DNA from: Bacteroidota bacterium
Lineage (GTDB): Bacteria > Bacteroidota > Bacteroidia > Bacteroidales > B39-G9
Assembly (NCBI GenBank): GCA_030592465.1
Contig: JAUVJB010000088.1
Coordinates: forward strand, 1-11,259
DNA: 11,259 nucleotides
Direction of reading: 5' to 3'
Below are positions 1 through 7,808 of this stretch, one piece after another (the first letter of the stretch is position 1; each line of letters starts with the position of its first letter). The position numbers were made by a program, and so were the translations under genes. The notes under the pieces were generated by a model, which had not been told where the DNA came from, searched no databases, and saw nothing but the letters and a program-made list of their open reading frames with translations.

Positions 1-165
1 AGCTCTTACCTCACCTTTTCACCCTTATCGCGGATAAACCGAGACGGTTATTTTCTGTTGCACTACTATACTCTCACGAACATCTTCCTGTTAGGAAGCA
101 TGGTGCTCTGTGTTGCCCGGACTTTCCTCTCTTTCTAATAAAGAAACAGCGATAGAACAGCTTGC
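1..165 (-). ncRNA. rnpB: RNase P RNA (rnpB), 5' part, cut by the left window edge
   Basis: This is the catalytic RNA of RNase P, which removes 5' leaders from tRNA precursors. Read on the minus strand, it has the conserved GAGGAAAGTCCGGGC block (115-129), then a short stem-loop CTTCCTAACAGGAAG, then AGTGCAACAG followed by AACCG. The last bases before the edge read GGTGAAAAGGTGAGGTAAGAGC, written here as GGTGAAAAGG then TGAGGTAAGAGC, which matches the well-known GGTGAAACGGTGCGGTAAGAGC region of the E. coli RNA. The P3 arm is very short (TTTCT, loop TTATT, AGAAA). The 5' end near 165 is inferred from the start of the P1/P2 strand and agrees with the promoter just upstream. The 3' half lies outside the window. 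Confidence 0.93.
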
Positions 166-174
166 TATATTTTA

Positions 175-205
175 CAAAATTACACTTTTTTAATGTTTAC
201 TGAAA
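175..205 (-). promoter_or_regulatory. Bacteroidetes-type promoter of rnpB
   Basis: On the minus strand a perfect -7 element TAATTTTG (175-182) is preceded by TTTC (202-205) with a spacer of exactly 19 bases. The known Bacteroidetes consensus is TTTG, about 19 bases, TAnnTTTG. It places the transcript start roughly at 165-169, where the RNase P RNA should begin. Confidence 0.75.
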
Positions 206-282
206 CATAATGCTTTTATCTTTTACGAAAAGTACTATATTTTAAATTGAAATTTTCTATATTTCTTCGTATTCATTGCATA

Positions 283-1017
283 TCAATTTCTTTGAACTGC
301 AAAATCGGTTTGAAAATTCATGTTATTTCGGTATGAACGATAATACGGAATAATTAATTTATCTTTCTCTGTATCAGTTAAATTTTTAAAAAGAGCTAAT
401 TGTTTTATTTTATCAATATTTTTTTCTCCGTTAACATTTACAAACACAACATTACCTAATTGAGAAGAAATATCATTCTTGAAATCGTAATATGCACCAA
501 CAACTACTAATTCATTGTTTGTTATTAAATCATTATATTTTTCAACGGCTATATCAATCTGATAATCAATATTTTTTAAAACATTACTAACCACCGTATT
601 ATTATCAAAACTACCATCAACTTTTAAGCCGACTTTTTCAAAATACGATAAATCATGCTTAATTGAACTAATCTCATTGCTATATCCATTCATAAAGGCT
701 TTAATAGCTCCACAGTCGGAATGTCCTAAAATTAGCAGCATTGGTGTTTTGAGGTGAAAAACTCCATAATCAACAGAACCTTCACTAAGCAAAATTTGAT
801 TACCAATATTCTCAACCATAAAAATTTTGTTTGTTGCATCAGGAAAAATTACATTTGGCTGAACTCTCGAATCTGAACATGACACCATTGTAATTAATGG
901 ATTTTGATGATTCTGAAACGCTTCAAAATATTTATTATCACGACCTTGAACAAAATTTTTATTACCATTAATGATTTGTTCAATAATAATGTTTGTTTCT
1001 ATTTTTTTATTTTCCAT
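283..1017 (-). CDS. beta-class carbonic anhydrase
   Basis: This 244-residue enzyme should interconvert CO2 and bicarbonate using zinc. The active-site signature is complete: CSDSR at 47-51 supplies a zinc-binding Cys47 and the Asp49-Arg51 pair, and HSDCG at 99-103 supplies His99 and Cys102. ENIGNQ (69-74) and VVGAYYD (about 171-177) are also family motifs. No signal peptide is visible, so it is probably cytoplasmic, supplying bicarbonate to carboxylations or helping pH balance. The C-terminal ~45 residues after the core are a lysine- and asparagine-rich tail that many beta enzymes lack. The ATG lies 12 bases after the stop of the upstream Smr gene, so the two are probably cotranscribed; no separate promoter was seen. 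The function is secure, the physiological role is inferred. Confidence 0.95.
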   Translation of the reverse strand: MENKKIETNIIIEQIINGNKNFVQGRDNKYFEAFQNHQNPLITMVSCSDSRVQPNVIFPDATNKIFMVENIGNQILLSEGSVDYGVFHLKTPMLLILGHSDCGAIKAFMNGYSNEISSIKHDLSYFEKVGLKVDGSFDNNTVVSNVLKNIDYQIDIAVEKYNDLITNNELVVVGAYYDFKNDISSQLGNVVFVNVNGEKNIDKIKQLALFKNLTDTEKDKLIIPYYRSYRNNMNFQTDFAVQRN

Positions 1018-1029
1018 GTTAATATTTTC

Positions 1030-2088
1030 TTATCTAATAAAAACCATTGTAGCTCCATAACCATATTCTTTAAATGAAGCATCTTGAAACTTTAATTTTT
1101 TATATTTTGTACTTAACTCATGCCTAATCTTCATTTTTAACACTCCATTGCCTACCCCATGAATAAATACAATTTTCTTAATTTTATTGACTATTGCTTC
1201 ATCTAATTTTTTTCTAAATTCATTTAGCTGAATTTCAAGCATTTCACTATTTGATAAGCCGTTGCTATTATCTATTAAAGCATTAATATGCAAATCGACT
1301 TCAGTAATAGCAGAAGCATCAATTTTATTTTCTCGTTTCGTTGGTATTCGTGGTCTCTTATTACCGGATTCTTTTTGACGAATAATTTTTTTTAAGTCTT
1401 GTTGCGATAGTTTATCAACTTCATCTTGTAAAGCACTTTTCTCTAAAAGATTAAAAATCAACGAATTCTCATCAAAAAAATCATTTTCTTTAAAGTTGTT
1501 TTCTTTATAAAACTTTGTTGGTTTCACATTAATATTTTGCTGCATTGGTGAGTAAACATCACAACTGCCTTTTTTATAAATAATAAATTGAAAAATAAAT
1601 TCAGGCAAATCGTTTAAAGCATCTCTCTTAAATGATTCTAAAGATAATTTTGTGTTTGCTTCTAACACTCCTGCATCAGTTCCGTAATATTGACCTTGTT
1701 TTTTTGTGATATAATTATACATAATATGATAATTACTGTCATTTATTAAATAAGTATCAAAATCAGAATTAATAATATTATTTGCATCAGTAGGTACAAA
1801 AGCAAAATAAATTTTTATATCAATATTATCTTCAACAATTTCTGTTTTGGGATAAAAAATTTCTTCTTTATCTGCCGGCTTTGGAGGTAAGTCTTCTAAT
1901 TCTATTTCATGAGATACTTGACTATATGAACTATCGTCTTGAGAAATAATTACTTCCGATATTGCAACAGGCACTTCAAAATTATATTCATTAAGAACCT
2001 GAACATTATTTTTATCAATAACTTTGGTAACTGTACCTCCTCCCACATCATTTAAAAACTTAACTTTATCACCTACTTTTATTTTCAT
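1030..2088 (-). CDS. Smr-domain protein with N-terminal DUF2027 (MutS2-related C-terminus)
   Basis: This protein of 352 residues has two parts. The N-terminus (MKIKVGDKVKFLNDVGGG) looks like the small beta-barrel start of Bacteroidota DUF2027 proteins and continues into the acidic, poorly defined middle. A basic linker (around 240-260) leads to a C-terminal Smr domain (about 263-352) with DLH at 265-267 and the HGVGNG loop at 310-315. Smr domains, first known from MutS2, bind or nick nucleic acids and in MutS2 are linked to rescue of collided ribosomes. This protein has no MutS ATPase, so its substrate is unknown. I start at the ATG at 2088. A reading-frame extension to 2142 would add 18 residues, but it would run through the gene's own -7 promoter element. 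It is the first gene of a likely two-gene unit with the carbonic anhydrase. Confidence 0.88.
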   Translation of the reverse strand: MKIKVGDKVKFLNDVGGGTVTKVIDKNNVQVLNEYNFEVPVAISEVIISQDDSSYSQVSHEIELEDLPPKPADKEEIFYPKTEIVEDNIDIKIYFAFVPTDANNIINSDFDTYLINDSNYHIMYNYITKKQGQYYGTDAGVLEANTKLSLESFKRDALNDLPEFIFQFIIYKKGSCDVYSPMQQNINVKPTKFYKENNFKENDFFDENSLIFNLLEKSALQDEVDKLSQQDLKKIIRQKESGNKRPRIPTKRENKIDASAITEVDLHINALIDNSNGLSNSEMLEIQLNEFRKKLDEAIVNKIKKIVFIHGVGNGVLKMKIRHELSTKYKKLKFQDASFKEYGYGATMVFIR

Positions 2089-2108
2089 TTCAATCAGTTT
2101 TAAAAAAA

Positions 2109-2139
2109 TTTCAATTAACGGCAAAGTTAAGTATTTTTG
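2109..2139 (+). promoter_or_regulatory. Bacteroidetes-type promoter of queA
   Basis: TTTC (2109-2112), a 19-base spacer and TATTTTTG (2132-2139) match the Bacteroidetes promoter pattern. The predicted transcript start is near 2146, giving a leader of only about 12 bases before the ATG at 2158. This rules against a TTG start at 2137, which lies inside the -7 element. Confidence 0.65.
2122..2129 (-). promoter_or_regulatory. -7 element for the Smr/carbonic anhydrase unit
   Basis: Minus-strand TAACTTTG matches TAnnTTTG exactly. It lies 33 bases before the ATG at 2088, giving a leader of about 25 bases. No good TTTG is found at the usual distance upstream, so the promoter may be weak or need an activator. 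It nearly abuts the queA -7 element on the other strand. Confidence 0.5.
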
Positions 2140-2157
2140 CAAAACATTTTTTTAATT

Positions 2158-3378
2158 ATGAATAAATATAAAGACATTTTAACAGATAATTACACTTACG
2201 ATTTGCCAAGAGAAAGGATAGCAAAATACCCTTTAGAAAAAAGAGACGAATCAAACCTTTTGATTTATAAAAACAAGTCGATTAAACAAGATAGTTTTAA
2301 GAATATTGACAATTATCTACAATCAAACAGTTTACTTGTTTTCAACAACACTAAAGTGATTCAAGCTCGTTTAATTTTTCATAAAGAAACAGGTGCAAGA
2401 ATTGAGATATTTTGCTTAGAACCTATTGCTCCTTCCGATTTTTCGTTAGCTTTTCAACAGACTGAAAAATGTAAGTGGAAATGTATAGTCGGCAATTTGA
2501 AAAAATGGAAAGATAAAAATCTTTCACGCACGTTCCAATATCATAACAAAGAATATATTTTAACGGCTACAAAGATTGAGAGCAATAATTCATCTCAATA
2601 CATTGAATTTAGCTGGAATAATACACAACTTACTTTTAGCAAAGTTCTCGAAGCAATTGGCGAAATACCTATTCCTCCTTACTTAAATCGAAAATCAGAA
2701 GAATCTGACAAAAAACGTTATCAAACTATTTATTCAAAGCATAATGGCTCAGTTGCAGCACCAACTGCAGGATTGCATTTTACCAAAAATGTATTTGATA
2801 AACTTAAAAACAAAAACATTGATTTTGCCGAACTCACTCTTCATGTTGGTGCAGGCACTTTTAAACCTGTAAAATCACAAACTATTGGCGAGCACGAGAT
2901 GCACACCGAACATATTTACATAAATATTAACACTCTGCAACAGTTAATAAATAACATTGGAAATATATCTGTTGTTGGCACAACATCAGTGCGAACTCTT
3001 GAAAGTATTTATTGGTTAGGTGTAAAAATATTAAAAAATAATAATATTAGACCTGAAGACTTAACAATCTCACAATGGGAAGTTTATAAGCTAAATCAAA
3101 ACATTAGTACATTAAAAGCATTAAATGCTATATATAAATATATGATTGATAAAGACCGTGTTGCCTTATCATCAACAACACAAATTATAATAGTACCTGA
3201 ATATAAATTTAGAGTGATAAATAATCTGATAACAAATTTTCATCAACCGAAAAGCACATTACTTTTACTGATTGCCGCATTTGTTGGCGATGATTGGAAT
3301 AAAATTTATGATTATGCTTTAAACAATAATTTTCGTTTTCTTAGTTATGGCGATAGTTGTTTGCTGATGAATGACTAG
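2158..3378 (+). CDS. queA: S-adenosylmethionine:tRNA ribosyltransferase-isomerase (QueA), long Bacteroidota form
   Basis: QueA moves the ribose part of S-adenosylmethionine onto preQ1 in the tRNA wobble position, making epoxyqueuosine. Family motifs are seen in order: YDLPRERIAKYP (14-25), SLLVFNNTKV near 58-67, GSVAAPTAGLHF (197-208), LHVGAGTFKPV (228-238), GTTSVRT in the C-terminal half and NFHQPKSTLL (360-369). At 406 residues it is about 50 longer than E. coli QueA (356). The extra length appears to lie partly around residues 80-150, between the NTKV motif and the GSVAAPT motif, and partly in the region after GTTSVRT. From memory, Bacteroidota carry a longer QueA-like form next to a standard one, so this may be the second paralogue rather than the only QueA. 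The ATG at 2158 is chosen because of the promoter. The gene is divergent from the Smr gene. Confidence 0.93.
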   Translation: MNKYKDILTDNYTYDLPRERIAKYPLEKRDESNLLIYKNKSIKQDSFKNIDNYLQSNSLLVFNNTKVIQARLIFHKETGARIEIFCLEPIAPSDFSLAFQQTEKCKWKCIVGNLKKWKDKNLSRTFQYHNKEYILTATKIESNNSSQYIEFSWNNTQLTFSKVLEAIGEIPIPPYLNRKSEESDKKRYQTIYSKHNGSVAAPTAGLHFTKNVFDKLKNKNIDFAELTLHVGAGTFKPVKSQTIGEHEMHTEHIYININTLQQLINNIGNISVVGTTSVRTLESIYWLGVKILKNNNIRPEDLTISQWEVYKLNQNISTLKALNAIYKYMIDKDRVALSSTTQIIIVPEYKFRVINNLITNFHQPKSTLLLLIAAFVGDDWNKIYDYALNNNFRFLSYGDSCLLMND

Positions 3379-3430
3379 TTTGGAATTGTCTATTGTCTAT
3401 TGTTGATTAGGTTCAATTGTATATGGTAAT

Positions 3431-3533
3431 TGATTGTCATTGGTTGTCATTGGTTGTCATTAAATAGTCATTAAATAGTCATTAAATAGTCATTGGTTGG
3501 CATTGATAGTCATTAATAGTCATTGGTTGGCAA
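3431..3533 (+). repeat. Degenerate tandem array of 10-11 base units (TGTCAT/AGTCAT core)
   Basis: Ten back-to-back units are visible. TGATTGTCAT is followed by two copies of TGGTTGTCAT, three exact copies of TAAATAGTCAT (3461-3493), then TGGTTGGCAT, TGATAGTCAT, TAATAGTCAT and TGGTTGGCAA. A looser run of TATTGTC units (3385-3404) precedes it. It has no coding potential I can see and lies between the 3' ends of two converging genes. Confidence 0.85.
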
Positions 3534-3538
3534 GCTGT

Positions 3539-3593
3539 AAATGACAGCAAAGCTAAATGACAGCAAAGCTAAATGACAGCAAAGCTAAATGAC
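3539..3593 (+). repeat. Tandem array of a 16-base unit, AAATGACAGCAAAGCT, three full copies
   Basis: Three exact copies (3539-3554, 3555-3570, 3571-3586) are followed by the first seven bases of a fourth. The unit core AATGACA is the reverse complement of the TGTCATT core of the array just upstream, so the two arrays face each other. There are no spacers, so it is not a CRISPR array. Confidence 0.9.
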
Positions 3594-3638
3594 GAGAATA
3601 ACAAAACAGCAAATATTCATTATTAATTGATACTATTA

Positions 3639-4589
3639 TCAATAATAATTGTCAGTATTCCGAGCCAAAATTGAATACGTTGATTTGTTTATTCCTGCAA
3701 AAATACCAACTCCATTATTTATGTTTGTATATACCTGAACTGCTTCTGTAAATGGGCCACCTCCTATAGATTCTCTTTGTTTGTTTAACGATTTTAGATA
3801 TAAGTAATAATCACTGCTAATAGAATATAAATTAAAATGAAACATTGTTGAATCAGAAAAATACTTATCAAAATCAATATTTAAGGTATATGTCTGGCCG
3901 TTAATTACATTATCGTTAAAAATTATTCCAGTATTTATCTTGGAATCATTATCAATCATAGGGTCGTTAGTATCGAAATCAACATTTGAAGAATCTGTCC
4001 ATACAATCAAAGAATCATTATATTCATCATACCAGGTATATGTTTTTTTACCGCAAATATTAAAATAATAATAATTATTAACTTCAGAAGGGTCGGTAAA
4101 TTTAATTTCACATCTTAACATTTTTTCTGTATCAATAAATGAAGTAGATGAAACAGTTAATGTGTCAATTAATATTATTTCAACTTTATCAGGGATAGTG
4201 TTTTCTGCATCTACCGTTTCACAATTTGGAACATTAACTTCAATTTTATAAGTACTACCCACAACAGGTTTAAAATTTGCGATATAATTCCCGTATTCAG
4301 TAAATGACAAAGTGTCTTTATAAACATTGTTTTCATAAATTTTAACAGAGGCATTACTTACAAAATCAATATTTGAAGAAATAAAATTGCCTTCCTCAGA
4401 ATAATAACCTTCAGTACTCTGTAATATACTAACGCTTTTACTAATATTCATTTTTAGAATACTCTCTGAATTCATAACTCCAATAACATCAATATGTTTT
4501 TCTTTATCAGGAATATCAATATCAATAATCTTTGAACACGACGAAAAAATAAAAAGTAACAATAAACTTTTAACTAATATTTTATACAT
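3639..4589 (-). CDS. DUF4249 outer-membrane lipoprotein partner of a TonB-dependent receptor
   Basis: This is a predicted lipoprotein of 316 residues. A hydrophobic N-terminus (MYKILVKSLLLLFIFSSC) ends in a lipobox-like FSSC with the lipidated Cys at residue 18. What follows, SKIIDIDIPDKEKHIDVIG and later a mix of beta-strand-like stretches, fits DUF4249. No classic acidic surface-export signal follows the Cys directly. The ATG at 4589 gives a compact signal peptide; an in-frame ATG at 4607 would add six residues and leave 8 instead of 26 bases after the receptor stop. Genes of this family usually follow a TonB-dependent receptor, as here, and are thought to work with it at the cell surface, loosely like SusD with SusC, but I see no SusD similarity. 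Substrate unknown. Confidence 0.85.
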   Translation of the reverse strand: MYKILVKSLLLLFIFSSCSKIIDIDIPDKEKHIDVIGVMNSESILKMNISKSVSILQSTEGYYSEEGNFISSNIDFVSNASVKIYENNVYKDTLSFTEYGNYIANFKPVVGSTYKIEVNVPNCETVDAENTIPDKVEIILIDTLTVSSTSFIDTEKMLRCEIKFTDPSEVNNYYYFNICGKKTYTWYDEYNDSLIVWTDSSNVDFDTNDPMIDNDSKINTGIIFNDNVINGQTYTLNIDFDKYFSDSTMFHFNLYSISSDYYLYLKSLNKQRESIGGGPFTEAVQVYTNINNGVGIFAGINKSTYSILARNTDNYY

Positions 4590-4615
4590 ATCTGAAAAAA
4601 TTAACATTAAACAAA

Positions 4616-6952
4616 CTAAAAAATAAAACTATAAGAAACAGACGGCAGTATAGGGAAAATGCTGTATTGTTTTAATACCACCTTATTGCTGTTATAATCC
4701 TCTTCAAAATTTAAGAAAAACGGGTTTTTTCTGTTATAAACATTATATACTCCAATGCTCCAGGTTCGTTGACCCCATTTTTTTTGTTTATGAAAATTAG
4801 CACTTACATCAAGGCGATGATAAGCAGGCATTCTATAGCCATTACGTTTTTCATAATACTCAACATATTCATAACCATAATCAGTTTTAACAACATACTT
4901 TTCGGTTGCGAGGGTAACAGCATTACCTGTACCATACACCCAAGTTAAACCAACATCAACATTATCATTAAATTTATGTGTAACAACAATACTTATATCG
5001 TGACGTCTGTCATATTTATAAGGAAAAACTTTATCAAAGCTAATTCCTTCAAACTTACGATTCGACCACGATAATGTATAACCAATCCATCCTGCTGTTT
5101 TACCTACTTTTTTCTGTATAAAAAACTCCGCACCATAAGCCCATCCTTGTCCTTGAACTATTTTATCTTGCCAGTCATCAGACATGGAAAAGAAACTTGC
5201 ACCTTCTTTATATTCAATTAAATTGCTCATTTCTTTATAAAAACCTTCAACACTAATATCAATATCATTTGTTAAAGCATAAGCCGTGCCAACAGCATAT
5301 TGAATTGATTTTTGCGGTTTAATTTTGTCGGTAACAGGTAGCCACAAGTCTGTCGGAAGGCTCATTGACGAATTAGTGAGTAGCAACAAATACTGGTTCA
5401 TTTCTGAATATGCTGCTTTTACAGATAATTTTTCATTAATTAAATATCTTGCCGACAAACGAGGCTCTAATGAGTTATAAAATTTATTTTTAACATAAAA
5501 ACCTGAATAATGAAGCCCAATGTTTGCTTTAATATTGTCGGTAATTTTTATATCATCTTCGGCATAAACAGCAAATTCATTTGAGTAAATTGCTTTATTA
5601 CCAAACGTGGTATCAATATTTATTTGTTGGTCAGAATAGTTAAACGCACTTACACCGGGGTTAAACGTATGATATATATTATTTACACCAAACCTAATGT
5701 AATGATTGGTATTTGGGATGTAATCAAAATCAATTTTACCGGCTACATCGTCAATACCTGATGAATACTCATATTTAAAATGATTTGATGATTTTGGATT
5801 GCTTTGAGTTTCAAGAAATTCAATTCCCGTTAATAATTTATATTTACTATAAGTTATAGTTGAATTACTAAACAATTTATTATTTAAGATATAATTCCAA
5901 CGAAGTGCAGTTGTAATATTACCCCAGTGAAGATCTAAATTATCTTCATAGCTCTCGTTACTATCACTGTCTTTAATTCTTGAATATGCTTTGTCTATAC
6001 CAAAATATGAGCTTAAATATAAACGACTTTTGTCTGAAAATTTATGATTTACTTTTGCATTTAGGTCATAAAAATAATAACCGCCGCTTAACTTGTCATA
6101 TCCTTCTTGAGAAGCTTCATACTTAATAAAAGGTTGAGCCAAAATATCAATATAAGTACGACGACCGGAAATAAGAAATGAAGTTTTGTCATTAATAATT
6201 GGACCTTCAAGAGTTAACTTTGAAGATATTATTCCGACAGAGCCTTCTCCCTTAAATTTTTTGTTATTCCCTTCTTTCATCTTAATATCGAGAACAGACG
6301 ATAATCGACCTCCATAACGTGCAGGGAAAGCTCCCTTTACTAATGAAAGATTTTGTACTGCATCTGCATTAAAAACAGAAAAGAAACCAAAAAGATGATT
6401 TGCATTATAAACAGGCACACCGTCTAATAAAATTAAATTTTGATCGGGTCCGCCTCCTCTAACATACAATCCACTCATACCTTCCCCTCCTGATTGAACT
6501 CCGGGCAACAACTGAATAGTTTTAATTACATCTACTTCACCCATTAGTACAGGCAATGATTTAATTGTTTGAATCGGGATTTCGGCAACACTCATTCGTG
6601 TGCTTTGAACTTGCGACTTTGCTTTATCTACAACAAGAACCTCTTTAAGCTCAATACTCGGATTAAGTGAAATATTTATTACGGTATCACTATGCAAAAA
6701 AAATTCTTTCTGTATAGATTGGTAACCTACATACGATATTGTAAATTTAATTTTTCCTTTTGGCAAGGATAAACTATAGAAACCATAATAATTTGAAACA
6801 GTACCTTTATATGTTAACTCATCATAGATATTTGCTCCAAGCAATTTTTCTCCTGTTTTAACATCTTCAATTGTTCCACTTATAGTATATGTTTGTGAAA
6901 AAAGTTTTCCAAAAAATAGACTAAAAAATATTGTTATTATTAAATATCTCAT
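4616..6952 (-). CDS. TonB-dependent receptor with carboxypeptidase-like regulatory N-terminal domain
   Basis: An outer-membrane importer of 778 residues driven by TonB-ExbB-ExbD. A signal peptide (1-19, ending LFS before QTYT) is followed by a carboxypeptidase-D regulatory-like beta-sandwich (about 20-108), with TYKGTVSNYYGFYSLSLPKG typical of it. The plug domain comes next (about 118-230), with IQLLPGVQSGGEG, YVRGGGPDQNLILLDGVPVY and GAFPARYGGRLSSVLDI as hallmark motifs. The rest is the beta-barrel, ending in SYSFIF with a terminal Phe as expected for insertion by the BAM machinery. At 778 residues it is shorter than SusC-type receptors (about 1000) and has no SusD gene beside it. It probably forms one transcript with the downstream DUF4249 lipoprotein. 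No clear -7 element precedes it; a dispersed repeat begins 30 bases upstream of its ATG. Ligand unknown. Confidence 0.94.
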   Translation of the reverse strand: MRYLIITIFFSLFFGKLFSQTYTISGTIEDVKTGEKLLGANIYDELTYKGTVSNYYGFYSLSLPKGKIKFTISYVGYQSIQKEFFLHSDTVINISLNPSIELKEVLVVDKAKSQVQSTRMSVAEIPIQTIKSLPVLMGEVDVIKTIQLLPGVQSGGEGMSGLYVRGGGPDQNLILLDGVPVYNANHLFGFFSVFNADAVQNLSLVKGAFPARYGGRLSSVLDIKMKEGNNKKFKGEGSVGIISSKLTLEGPIINDKTSFLISGRRTYIDILAQPFIKYEASQEGYDKLSGGYYFYDLNAKVNHKFSDKSRLYLSSYFGIDKAYSRIKDSDSNESYEDNLDLHWGNITTALRWNYILNNKLFSNSTITYSKYKLLTGIEFLETQSNPKSSNHFKYEYSSGIDDVAGKIDFDYIPNTNHYIRFGVNNIYHTFNPGVSAFNYSDQQINIDTTFGNKAIYSNEFAVYAEDDIKITDNIKANIGLHYSGFYVKNKFYNSLEPRLSARYLINEKLSVKAAYSEMNQYLLLLTNSSMSLPTDLWLPVTDKIKPQKSIQYAVGTAYALTNDIDISVEGFYKEMSNLIEYKEGASFFSMSDDWQDKIVQGQGWAYGAEFFIQKKVGKTAGWIGYTLSWSNRKFEGISFDKVFPYKYDRRHDISIVVTHKFNDNVDVGLTWVYGTGNAVTLATEKYVVKTDYGYEYVEYYEKRNGYRMPAYHRLDVSANFHKQKKWGQRTWSIGVYNVYNRKNPFFLNFEEDYNSNKVVLKQYSIFPILPSVSYSFIF

Positions 6953-6982
6953 TTTAAATATAATATAAATTAATTAATCTTT

Positions 6983-7111
6983 AAGTCCACTCCGAAAAGC
7001 CAATAAGCGGTTAACCCGCCAACTGTCGGGCAGAAGACTAGAAACTAAAAACCTGTACGTCAGTCTGTTACAAATCCGCTGATAGACTAAAAATTGTTTC
7101 GGACTAGTCTC
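6983..7111 (-). repeat. Dispersed ~130-base repeat with terminal inverted repeats, copy 1
   Basis: Read on the minus strand it starts GAGACTAGTCCGAAAC and ends GGCTTTTCGGAGTGGACTT. Its first 21 bases are identical to those of copy 3, and both share CAGTTGGCGGGTTAAC near the other end. The ends are imperfect inverted repeats of each other around the shared core TCCGAAA. No transposase is encoded. It ends 30 bases from the receptor ATG and could affect its expression (inference). No convincing target duplication is visible. Confidence 0.8.
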
Positions 7112-7158
7112 GTGTCAATTTAATTATGAAACATCCTATTGTTTTATAGCTATATTGT

Positions 7159-7218
7159 TTTATGGTTGGATGGCTAAATTGTTGTCGCAATATAACAATT
7201 TAGCCATCCAACCATAAA
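7159..7218. repeat. Perfect 25-bp inverted repeat with 10-base loop
   Basis: The arms 7159-7183 and 7194-7218 are exact reverse complements (one arm contains GGTTGGATGGCTAAATTG), separated by GTCGCAATAT. Neither strand has a T-run after the stem, so it is not a standard terminator. It could be an RNA 3' stabiliser, a protein site or the remains of a mobile element. Confidence 0.85.
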
Positions 7219-7340
7219 GCCATTTAACCATTATCATATCTGGAAATCATTCCATACAATTATGTTCTGAAATTAAATTGTCAAGATACTACATGCACAC
7301 AATGCTTACCAAATGGCATTTATAGCATGTTGCCCACAGT
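7219..7340. other. Rest of the receptor-to-toxin gap, no feature recognised
   Basis: With the repeat and the hairpin, this completes a 388-base stretch without a gene (6953-7340). The sequence is AT-rich. There is no open frame of note, no promoter match and no clear terminator for the PIN toxin that ends at 7341. A weak ATGCT/AGCAT inverted pair occurs near 7300-7330. Confidence 0.4.
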
Positions 7341-7808
7341 TTATTTTATTTTTTTTCCGTGTATTAGTTGTTTCTCAATGAATAAGTCGTATAATTCATT
7401 CGTTGAAATTGTTCTTGTGTATCCTTTTTTTTGTAAACCTGAAATTAATTTTTTGTCACCTGTCCATAATTTCGCATTCAGGTGATTTGTCAATGCAACA
7501 AACAATGTATCGTTTTCATCAATTCCAACTACCAAGGCTACTGCCTTTTTTAAATCTTTATCGGATATTAAGATTTCGTCAACAAACTTTATTCTGTTCG
7601 TAATTGTCAGAAATGACTTCTCAAATTGTTGCAATGTAAAACCGGATATAGACAGAATTTTATTTTTGTGTTCTAATATTTCTTCTTTTAGTAACCCAAC
7701 TGTGAAGAATTTGAAGTGTTTTGAGCCATTAATAATCAATTGTCCTATTTTCCCTTGTGAGTTTAGGATTGCGCTAAATACAATATTTGAATCTACAATA
7801 ATTTTCAT
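7341..7808 (-). CDS. PIN-domain toxin of a type II toxin-antitoxin module
   Basis: This 155-residue protein has the PIN ribonuclease fold signature of VapC-like toxins. IIVDSN carries the first metal-binding Asp6, an acidic pair follows at Glu42-Glu43 (LLKEEI), GIDENDTLFVALT carries Asp97 and Asp100, and WTGDKKL carries Asp118. Known PIN toxins cut tRNA or rRNA when the antitoxin is lost; the target here cannot be told. The start ATG overlaps the antitoxin stop by four bases (ATGA), the usual sign of translational coupling. All catalytic acidic positions are present and the length is normal, so it is probably active. The C-terminal residues LIHGKKIK form a basic tail. No terminator was seen downstream. 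Confidence 0.85.
   Translation of the reverse strand: MKIIVDSNIVFSAILNSQGKIGQLIINGSKHFKFFTVGLLKEEILEHKNKILSISGFTLQQFEKSFLTITNRIKFVDEILISDKDLKKAVALVVGIDENDTLFVALTNHLNAKLWTGDKKLISGLQKKGYTRTISTNELYDLFIEKQLIHGKKIK

Noticed and set aside
2089..2142. 18-residue N-terminal extension of the Smr protein
   Set aside because: It would run through the gene's own -7 element, and the homologous part begins at MKIKVGDKV.
2137..2157. Upstream TTG start for queA
   Set aside because: It lies in the -7 promoter element and would not be transcribed; the ATG at 2158 gives the expected N-terminus.
3539..3593. CRISPR-like array
   Set aside because: The units are 16 bases and directly adjacent, with no unique spacers and no cas genes.
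4616..6952. SusC/SusD-type glycan uptake locus
   Set aside because: The receptor is too short for SusC, the partner is DUF4249 and not SusD, and there are no glycoside hydrolases nearby.
7159..7218. Rho-independent terminator
   Set aside because: The stem is AT-rich and very long, and no T-run follows on either strand.
7290..7335. Integron attC-like recombination site before the toxin-antitoxin genes
   Set aside because: The ATGCT/AGCAT pair and GTTGCCC are suggestive, but there are no paired core sites and no integrase in the window.
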